From Bagarius yarrelli (lineage: Eukaryota; Chordata; Actinopteri; Siluriformes; Sisoridae): 64,000 nt of DNA. Where the stretch lies: NCBI GenBank assembly GCA_005784505.1, contig VCAZ01000001.1, positions 6,593,597 to 6,657,596 of the forward strand, in the 5' to 3' direction. The notes beneath the pieces were generated by a model. That model was not told the DNA's origin, did no database searches, and saw nothing but the letters and a program-made list of their open reading frames with translations. The position numbers and the translations under genes were made by a program. The stretch's first letter is position 1; each line of letters opens with the position of its first letter. Below, piece after piece: positions 50,324-61,300 of this stretch.

Positions 50324-52360
50324 ACTACATTTACACAGTTAATAGACACATTTATCATTTATTTTTACTTTGTGTAATACCTAATCATGCATTTTTATTT
50401 AATTCTTCTATATACATTTCTTTCAATTGTAAACCAGACATATAAAAATAAATATATACTTTTATTTCTAAGTTTATTTAAAACAAACCTACATTCTTTT
50501 CTCATAAATATGTGCATACTCGTCCTTAAATACATGCATTTATTTTATTTCCAGAGAAATGATTGAATGGATAAATAAATAAGGCAATCAAACAACTTTA
50601 TCGTTTATTATTATTATTATGCTGTGGGATTTTTCTTCAAATGTAGATTTTATGTGTCATATACAAAAGAAAAATCACCTGGTACAACATGTGGTGAAAT
50701 GATTCGAATGACTAACTGCTTGTGTAAAGATAAGAAAACGTATGAGATAGAAAAACTTAATCTTTAGAGGTGAATTTAGATAAGAATAAGCTATAATATT
50801 AATAGTAAAGAGGAATCTATAGCAGATAGACTAATGATAATTTTCTCTGACATTAAATAATTAGCTGGTAAAACATTTACTATTAGAATAAAGTTCTTTA
50901 AGAGGTCATAAGATTTTGAACCTCTCTAAAGGAGGAGGAAAACTCTTTTTTTGTAAGATTTAACGAGGGACATTTAAGGATGACCAACCATTTTTTTTAC
51001 TTTAAAAAAAAAATGTTCTTCAAGAAAACAGTCACACAACAGAAGACTCACACAACACAGTTAAACCAAGTGCAACAAAAAAGTGCACTTTCAGTACTAA
51101 AAATTTTGTTAACTGCCCCCCAAAATATTTTTGCTTAATATATGGGTATAGAAAAAAAAAACCCCTCTCATGCCGCCCCGGCTTAGTCATTTTGCACCCT
51201 AGGCAACTGCCCATGCCATGGGCTGATAATGTAGGAGAGGAAAAAAAACTTGAGGATGTTAATCTGTGATACCCAATGCAGCGTCTATGTAGGATAGCCA
51301 ACAATTTCTGTGATCTTTTATTTTTTTATTAAAGTAATAAAAGACACTACCCAACATTTTGAAAGTTGTGTCTATTATTATGTTATTGGTATTCGCCTAT
51401 TTGACTAGCATCCTAGTGCAGGGGGTTAATTTGCTAGTTTATCATGACTCAGGGGGAAAAAAACATAAGAAGGTGGGTTTTTGTCACTATAGAAACTGCG
51501 ATGCACTGACCACGAGTGCAACTGTTTTGTGCCTGCGTGCAATTGTAGAGGCTGATTCCCATAAGTGACAGTCAACTGGCGCCAACTATAAAACTAAACA
51601 AAAACACGCAAATTTTTTTATGTGTAATGTATTATTTTGTATAACTTTCCTGTAGTATGTGACAGGCTGAAAGTCTAAGAAATACAAAAAAGAATGAATT
51701 GACATAAAAAGTAAATGTTAGTAAGTTTCTTACATTATGTTCTCAGCTTCAGACCACACATACCTCTTCCTGTTGCTCCCCCCATCATAAGGCGTGACAT
51801 TGATGACAAGGTCAGTTTCTATTCCTCATAAATACGTTTTATTTAGCTATTTAAACATGTTGATTTTGTCCTGTCTGACTTTTTAGGTTCAGTTGCTTGA
51901 ATATAGCTAAAGAAGCCTGTATATACATAAGTAAATATGCATATATGTATAATAATAGGAATATCGGATTCTACACATCTGCTATTTTTAAATGTATTAA
52001 AACACTATCAAAATGTTGTAAATGCATGAATATTTATTAAAAATATGTTACATTTATTTATCTGTACTATGGAAATAGTTCACACCAGCTTTGCAGAATT
52101 AGCAGTGCTGTCTTTACTAGGAAATTGGTCAAGAAAAACCACAACACAGACACACGATCACACACACAAAACGTGATGACGTAATACCTAACTGAAAGTG
52201 ATGCCTGTGTCATTTTTCTCCACAGCCCATAAGAGAAATGGAGCAAAACAGAAAAACAGATTCTTTGTTGTGCGCCTTTTTCTAGTATAACATCTCACAT
52301 TAAGAGATCTGGATGAAGAAGTAGGAAGTACTGTAATTCAAATTTGTTTTAATTTAACAG
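50324..52360. other. Spacer between ccdc59 and cracr2a
   Basis: AT-rich DNA. At 51160-51215 the phrases ATGCCGCCCCGGCTTAGTCA and CACCCTAGGCAACTGCCCAT resemble a common DNA-transposon terminus, but no partner end was found. No gene is seen. Confidence 0.4.
51745..51811 (+). promoter_or_regulatory. Possible 5' untranslated exon of cracr2a
   Basis: A C-rich stretch with CTTCCTGTTGCTCC is followed by GATGACAAG|GTCAGT, a plausible splice donor at 51812. The coding exon at 52361 begins with an acceptor and a start codon three bases later, so an upstream non-coding exon is expected. Its identity is a guess from the donor alone. Confidence 0.25.
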
Positions 52361-52363
52361 GCC

Positions 52364-55300
52364 ATGAAAGTTAATTACAGAAGTTCAAATAGTGAAGAAC
52401 CTGCGATGATGGAGAATCTGGAGGGAAGTGGATCAGGACTGGTGGCCGCTTCACAGCTGAGAAAGATTGATGAATTCTTCCAGATTTGTGACAGTGAGGG
52501 CAAGGGTTACATCACGCCCACTGATATGCGGGTAAAAAGCTGTATTATTCTTTAATTTGTGATCTGTTTGACTTCCTATACTTAAATTGCTTATTTATTC
52601 TCTGATCAAGATAGACAAATTTGTACAACTATTAGTTATATTTATGTGTACAGTATATGGATGCAAGTATTGGGACACCTGACCATCACATCCAAATGTG
52701 TTTTTAAACATCTAATTAGTCTAACTTAACTCTAATAGCCTCCACACATTTGAAGCTGATTTTTACCTAATGTTGGAGTGCGAGTGTTTGGAGTTTAGGT
52801 TAAAAGTTTGTGGGTGCCGTCAGCATTCCAGTTCATCCCAAAAGTGTTCGGTGTGTAGTTTAGGGTTCTGTGTGGAATATTTAAGTCTATGTCTTCATAG
52901 GGCTCAGGGGATTTGTGCACAGGGGCATTATCATTCTGAAAAAGTGTTTGAGTCTACAGTGCTACATTTTAGACAACTGTGTGCTTTTAACAGTTTAGGG
53001 GAAGACATACCGATATAGGTGTGCTGGTAAGGTGTCCACAAACTTTTGGCAAAGTAGTTTATATTTATTATTATTATTATGTACTATTAAATAACCATTT
53101 GAATTTTTTTATTATCTGCTGTAAAAAGCTACTATTCCGATGTCATATTAATTGTGCCCATTTATACACATGTTTAAGGTAATTATTATTTCCTTTTAGA
53201 GGTTAAACAAAGAAATACCACTTTCTGCAGAAGAACTGGAGAATGTCTTTGACTCTTTAGACTTGGACAGAAATGGCTGCCTTACTCTAGAAGAGTTCTC
53301 CTCAGGATTCAGTAAGATTTTTAAGGAAAAGAGTTCTACAGTATGGAAAATAAGCAAAGCACTGTATCAAGAATTTTGAGGAAAACCCTAATGTAAGGCT
53401 ATCTTTCCCTTTCCTGTCCAAGGTAAATTTCTAAATGGACGTTCAATGAGTCAGCTGGAGGATCAGCTCACGTGCGACTCCCAGGACCCTCCAGAAGCTT
53501 TATATCAAAATGAGCCACATGATTACGAGGAGGAAGGATACTTCAGCATGCTGATGGAAAGTCTGGGTGCTAGCAATATCTTTGAAGAGTGAGTGTCTTT
53601 AAATGGATTTGACTATGTTGATCTAGACATTTATAAGATCGAGTCTCTCTTTTTCCCTATGTCCCTTCATTTAGTCCCAGTGAAGTGCGCACTTTGTGGA
53701 TTCAACTACGAAAAGATGAGCCTCATCTCCTGTACAACTTTGAAGAGTTCCTGGCTCGAGTCATTTCCCAGATCAGAGTTGCACAACAAGAGAAGAATGA
53801 GATGGAATGTGCCTTTAAAAAGTAGGACAGTAGAGGAAATTTTAATATTAAAAATAATGAATGCATTATTAAACCTTTAACGGTGTATAGATATGATAAT
53901 AGCCTCACTGAACTGGTAGTCCAACAAGTAGAATTAAATCTACACTATCAATAGAAAAAACAGCACTTTGGCCCAATCCCAATTTTGGCCAATTCTGTGG
54001 CCCTTCAAACAGAGTGACAAGGTATAGGGATAAAAATATATTCCCCTATAACAGGGCCGTGTGTCCTGCAGAGTTTAGCTCCAACCCTAATAAAACACAC
54101 CTGAACCAACTAATCAAGATCCTGCTAGGTATACTTGAAACCTAAAACAGGTAGATGTGTTAAGGCAAGTTGGAGCTAAACTCTGCAGGACATCAGCCTT
54201 CCAGGACAGAGTTTGCCCTAGGACGTGGGACACCATTAATACACCATTTCATCATTTGTGTGGTAAAAGGCTAATGCCCTGCCACTAGAGTATTATATCT
54301 GACAGGATATTCTGTCAAGTCATCAGGTACTGTTATCAGACCGTAGTGTAACGTTAGCAAACTTTAGCAATTATTTTTTTTGGAAAACAAAAAACTATTT
54401 TTTTCTTCTTTTTTTGAAGAACATGATGATAAAATATAACCACAGCATTAAATGTTATAAAAACAGATGATTGCTGGTCATTAAATTCCTTATTCATTCA
54501 TTCATTAATTCATTCATTTTTTATACCCGCTTATTCCCTCATTCGGGGTCACAGGGATCTGCTGGAGTCTATCCCAGCCATCTCTGAAAGAGCGAAGGGC
54601 AGGAGGGGTAACACCCTGGACAGTTCGCCAGTCTATCACAGGGCCACACACACACACACTCACTCCTATGGGCAATTTAGAATCACTAATCAACCTAACC
54701 ATGTTTTTGGACTGTGGGAGGAAACCGGAGTACCCGGATTAAACCCACTCAAACACAGGGAGAACATGCAAACTCCACACAGAAAGACCCCTGCCTGGAA
54801 ATCAAACCCAGGCCTTCTTGCTGTGAGGCAACACTGCTAACCACTAAGCCACAGTGCTGCCCTAAATTCCTTATTAATACCAAAAAACGCTTACAATTTC
54901 TGAATCTCTTTTGTAGCTTGGGCAGCCATGATGCCACTGTAACTGGGGTATTTTGGAAAATTTCTCATACCCACACATTTGAAAGGTGGCCCTGAAAAAA
55001 CCTTACTTGAAGGAGTACTTGGCCTTATTCTTTCCCCCCTGCCTCAACTAAAAGAGAGCACACCCCTACCTCTTCACATGCATGAAACAGAGGGGTAGAA
55101 GAGGGGGTAGGAAGAAGAAATAGAAATAGGATTGGGACTTCAAATCAGCTCTACATATCTTCTGTATGTGTGGTTGTTTTTATTGGGTTGATGTGACACT
55201 TACTATCCAAAACAGGGGCCTCAGACTAAAAAAGTATTTTGTTTGCTACATTCTTATTATTGTATAAAGTCAGTATTGTAGCCCGTTGGTATCTTTTTGT

Positions 55301-58300
55301 TGGTAATGCATGAAGGCATATAAAGTCAACAGTCTGGTGGTTTGTGTTAGAATCGTAATATAATCAAATTATCTTATGCATTAGTATGAAGTGTTTTCGT
55401 TTGGATTTGATGATGGCATTATGTTGACCTGCTAACATGAATGTTTTAGTGTGTTTGGTTATTTAACTAGTTCGTTTACAACTTCATTTGAAACTTCACT
55501 ATCATTTGTTTCAAGGATGTACGGTAGAGGATAAAAAAACCCACTAAAGTTTGAGATAAATACAGATGAGCAAACATGTTCTCTTCATTTTTTTTTACAG
55601 AAAAGCCGCAACACACAATGGTGAAATCCAGCAGTTGTATGAGGAAATGGAGCAACAGATTAAAAAAGAGAAGTCTCGACTGAGTCACAAGGTGAAATTT
55701 CTGTCTTTGTTATTCTAATAGGCAAAGCTAAATTTATACATTTTATAAAGTGTATGTTTTTGAAAATATTTTGTGCTGTACATTTGGCATAACCAAAAGG
55801 ACATGTAAAATTATTTAACTATCGATAATATCTCTATTCAGGACTTAAGAAGTCAGGATCTACAGCAGCAGTTAATCAGCAAGGAACAAGAACTTGAGTG
55901 CCTCTTCCTCAAACAGAGAGGGGTAAGTGCAGCTGAAGACCAGCTGATGTTGAAGCTTATATTTTGCAATATAACAAAACGTTACTATTGTGATCCATGG
56001 TAGACCTCGCCAGTTAAATCAAGAGTACTGGTTCTTAGGGAATACCATTTTCAACCTACTATCTTACCATTGGCAATTATGTAAATGTCTTTATTTGTCA
56101 CATAGACGCTACGCCACAGTGATATTTGTTTCTTCGCGTATCCCATCTTAGAAGGTTGGGTTCAGGGCGCAGGGTCAGCTATGGTACAGCACCCCTATAG
56201 CAGAGAGGGTTAAAAGGGTCTTGCTTAAGGACCCAACAGTGGCAGACTGTTGGTTCGGCTTGAGTCCAGGCCTCCCTGTTCTTCCAATCAACACCTTAAC
56301 CATTTGAGCCACCACTGCCCCTCAAATGAACAAGAACTTAAACACTGAAAATTTAAACAAAAAAGCGTGTGGGAGTTTTAAGAACATTTTTTTAACATAT
56401 GACTTTCAGTTAAAAAAATAAGCTTTCGGATTAATATTTCTTAAACTGGTTGTATTGGTACTAACCTGAAAATGTGTCAGTATTTAATAAAAATGGTTCA
56501 TTCCACTACAAGTGCAAATGAAAAGATGCCTTCAAAAAGAAACCGAACTGCATGCTATATATCTGATACGTTTTCCTTTAGTTGGAGCAACAGTGTCAAG
56601 AACTGCACACTCAACACCAGAAAAGTCAGTTGGAGAACATAAATCTAAAAACTACCAATCAGGAGCTCTCGCGTGAGCTGGAATACACCTGTCATGAGCT
56701 GTCATTGACTCAAGAGCATCTGGAAAAACTGCAAGAGCAAGCCTTGAGACAGCAACAGGAAAAAGACATGTAAGCAGGTGCACAAATGCATGAAACCGAT
56801 AAATTTATATTAGCATTTAGTATATTGCACGGTCATGGTTAGTGTTTGAACTAAATTTGTTAGAACATATTTCAGGTGTATATCATACTGACAATGTTGA
56901 TGGCTCTTTTCTCTCAAGAGTTTTTAAAACAATTTATAAAAAAAAAAATAGATAAAAACACAAGAAAGCCCTTTAGTTTCTTGCACTTCCACTAAGGCCA
57001 GGGGTGGGCTATCTCGGTCTTGGAGGGCTGGTCTCCTGCAGAGTTTAGCTCCAACTTGCTTCAACACATTTACCTGTAAGTTTCAAGGGTACCTAGCAAG
57101 ATCTTGATTAGTTGGTTTAGGTGTGTTTGATTAGGGTTGGAGCTAAACTCTGCAGGACACCAGCCCTCCAGGACCGAGATTTCCCACCCCTGATTTAGCC
57201 TGTTCTTCAACTTCTTATTCAGCAATTGCACTACACACACTTACAACCAAATGTCTCTCACATAGAGAGCTGTACAAAATCACAGAGAGACTCCAGAAAG
57301 AGAAAGAAAACCTAGTTCATCAGTTAGACCTGCTTCGGTAAGTTTTATGCACTTACAGTACACATGAACTGATCGAAGTAGATATTTACAGCTCTCACAG
57401 TACGTGTGCTCTTTCAGAGAAATGAATAAACATTTAAAAGATGAAAAAGACTCTGTGGTAAGTGTTTATATTATACCCTGGTAATCTATCTGTACTGTAC
57501 ATAAATGTTCCCACTGAAAGCATGTTTTTACTGCTTGTAGCAAAGCAGCAATATAGTAAAGAACGACACTCTTGAAAATGGACCAACCGCGAACACACTT
57601 GTTCATTCGGACAGAAAGCGGTGTAAAGAAAGGTAAGAGATATTTGTTAGAACAATTACAATTTTTTTTCCGTGAATAGATTAATAATTTTTTTGGGCTC
57701 TTCGGACACTGCACTGCATGTATGAAGTGACCCACATCCAATTATTTCCTCCAGTTTGGTCCAGATCAAATATGGCCGACGACTGTGTAAGCAGGAAAAA
57801 AGATTTCAATATTTTCAGATCGATTTCAGGCCTCTTTCGTATGTGGAAATAAATTGGATATGAATCAGATAAATGCATTAGCGTCTGCCATGTAAGCAGA
57901 CAGATCAGATTTTCAACAGTCAATATGAATAGAACGTCATTGAATGCTGGTGGTGTATGACATCAACTCAGGTGGACACCAACAGCAATATATATATATA
58001 TATATATTATTACTTAGTGCAACTGTGTATTTTAATATTTATTATGTTTACTTGAAGCCTGTTTTGTCTGTTTACAAATTAATTAACTATCAAAAAAATG
58101 TATTTATAACTAACAATCATTGCTACATTCAGCCAGGCTGCAACAAGGGCTCTCTTCTTTTTTCTCCTCCTAAAGAAAGCGTTGTTTTGCCGACCTTTAA
58201 ACATGATGCGGAAGCAAAAAACAGAATATTCATTTCGTCTTGGTCCATTGCGTCAATATCCCTCATCTAACACAAGCATAGCTGGTATAGAAGTGACTCA

Positions 58301-61300
58301 GCAGCCTAACAGGAAGACCTCATCTCTTACCTTTAGCACAAAATATTCTTTCAAAGATGACAGACTGATGGAAGCAGCTAAGCATACTGGAGGGTTGATA
58401 ACTAAGACTAACTATTGTATTCCCCGCTATTCTGCAGGATTATCTCTATTGAGGAGGACCACCTCCCACAGCTGATAGAAGCAGAAACCTGTTCTCTTTT
58501 CAACCAAATGAATGATAAAAAAGAAGGGGGCCAGATTGATCTACAGATGAGTCCCGTGTTTTCCTCACACATGTTTCAGGACTCTTTGACCAGGGGCCAG
58601 CCTGTAGGCATGGAGGCTTTGCAGCAGGTAAAAGGGTGACTCTTGTCACAAACATGAAATGAAATAATTAAATATGTAAAAAATTAACACAAAATATGTA
58701 TTGCCAATTGTTGAACAAAATGGTTTACATTCTAAAATTTTATGAACACTAATTTTATAAACACTAGCAATTTTGCATTTACATTCATTTAATTAGGAGT
58801 TGCTTCCAGATTGGTTTTTTAAAAAATATTGAAGGAAAATATTTTAGTCTAACTGTGCTTTATAAAGGGCAGGGTAACAGAAGTTACTTTTCAAGCAGCT
58901 CCCCTGCCCCACCCACTGCTGATAACCTTGTTCAGGCATTTTTTTAATCAATCCGAGCGTAGGAGATACCAAATCACCAGGGCTCTGTCTGAAATTGCAT
59001 ACCTCCATACTATACAGTAGGCAACACTAAGCACGCGATGCAAATAGCATGACCTAATCCTTAGTATGCCAATTACAGTTCGCTTAGATTTCAAAGTAAG
59101 CGTACGAGGCACACTTTACCATCCTATGGGGCCGTGGGAGACTTGTCATATGTAGAAGTGGTGGAAAGCAGCGACTTGCCACTTTTCAATGCTTCTAAGA
59201 AGTAAAAAACATTAGTCCTTATCGTTAAATTGCACTCATTTAACATCATCCATGTTAAACAATTGTTTACTTTAAATTTGCACCGCTGTGATGTCGTATG
59301 TCATGTGACTTGTGCTTCAGTCTTGGCCCCGTATGATCTCTGTACTCAGCTTTAACAGGTACAAATTCCCGAAGCTTTCACACTGATACTGCTGTCATCT
59401 TTGGCGTGCCTGTTATCTCATCAATTACTAACAAGATGAGTTGAATTCTCAGTGTAAATGACATCGACTGTATAGAACCACATTGCACTGCATTCTGGAT
59501 CTTTGAGTCCAGCTTTTGCAATGTACACCACTTCTCATTTGGATTTCTTAATATGTCATGTAACATCCAATGTAATGGAAACGGTGGACATGATTTTGCC
59601 AGGTAGGATGTATCAGATCATGTTAGGTTTAAATGTTCGTTAATAATTGTTTATTATTCGCTGTCTAAATTTATTAATGTTTATTTTGGTTTATTATAAA
59701 ATCTAAATTCACTAATGTTGTTCCTGGACTATTATAAATTATTTTAATATAGCTTGTCTATTTTTATGTTGTGATTCAAATGTTAATCCAGGAATTGTCA
59801 TTATCAGTAAATCAAAGAATTCTCTCAGCCAATAAAATATATTTTCAGCAGTTTTTAGTTTATTTCTGGACAAAAAAGGGAAAGAGTCAAATATGGATTT
59901 GACATCTGATGGTTATGATTGGTTAATTGAAATGTTGATTCAGGATCGTGAAAGGATATTAATCCAGGATCACATCCTACTTGGCAAAATCACGTCTACT
60001 TAATGAAAATACTCTCCCTGGTTATTTTTTCAAGCTTTGTGTTATACATCCACAGGTTTCAGTAGACAGCTCTGTGTCCACCCCACAGCGCCTCTTTAAA
60101 ATCATTCTTGTGGGTGACTCAAGTGTGGGTAAAACTGCTTTACTGCACCGTTTCTGTGATGGTCATTTCCACAGAGACACTTCTGCCACTGTGGGTGAGT
60201 CTCAGTCTGTAGTAATAATTATACTCCCAGCCTCTGTAGTTATGTGATCTATGTAATGATGATGCAAATCTAAAGAAAATATGCATTAGGTTGTTAAATG
60301 CAGTGCGTTATACTTTATTCCTTTAAGAACACTGGCCCAGTCCCAATATCCACACTACACCCTAAGGTCTTCAACAAAGTGTGCAATTTTTGAAGTACAC
60401 GCTTCAGTTGATAAGTGCGCAAGGGAACAAGTTTTTCACCTATTTGAGTGAAACGTCACTGCTACGTTATTATCATGACACCCCTCAGATAAAAAAATGG
60501 CTGTGCCAGTAGTCGCGTTGTACTCAGTATTGCTGCTAAAAATAATAATTGCATGAATAAACTTTTACTTACACTTAACCTTCCAGTTCTTGTCCATTAT
60601 GTCCTGCTCTTTCCAAAATTCCACCAAAAACCCCACCGCTTTTCTGCATTTTTTTCCTTCTTCACTGCTTTGAAACATCACACCACAAGATAAATTCTGG
60701 GTAACATCGTTAAGCTAAGTCCGCTTGGACCCACACTTACGGAAAGTGTCCATTAAAGAGTGGCTCACCAGCGAATTAGGAGACCCTACGTACTTGCACC
60801 CCTCAGCAAGTGCGGGTATTGGGACAGGGCCATTGTACCTCTATCCTTATCTCGGTTAATTGCAAACCAGTGTATTGTGTTATTTAACATTGCAGAGATG
60901 GCTGTAAGTGTGCTTATCCTGGTTTTGATTGGGCATTATCAGAATTTACAGGTCCACTTATTTTATGTCGAAAGAGGTGCTACAACCTTCAAGTGGTAAA
61001 CCACCTCCGCCTTTTCCTGTTACGCAATTGGTTTTAATTCAGAAGTGTTTTGGTTGTGTGCTTTCTATGGCAGCATTTTCAGACTTTATTCAGATTCTCA
61101 ATAAATATCTTTATTGTAATTTAAAGATTATCTGCTAATATTACCAAAAGTTTATACAAATTTTCTCCTTTTCACTAGAACACCTGCGCTAAAGTTTGAA
61201 TTAACATTTAATAACTGTGTAAAAGAATAAACCATAAAATATGTAAAAAAATATATAAAACAAACAGTGTTAAACGTCACACCTGTTGGTAGCAACCTTT

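Larger units (their letters stand above)
53965..55145. mobile_element. hAT-like MITE interrupted by two younger elements
   Basis: The left terminus TTTGGCCCAATCCCAATTTT (about 53968) faces the right terminus AGAAATAGGATTGGGACTTC (about 55125-55142). The 54.05-kb MITE and the 54.5-kb family C copy sit between them. In cracr2a intron 4. Confidence 0.5.

Noticed and set aside
58182..58475. 97-codon frame suggested as an extra cracr2a exon
   Set aside because: Its left half belongs to a repeat also seen at 43.4-44.0 kb, and the exons at 57541-57632 and 58438-58627 already join in phase (AG + G = Arg).
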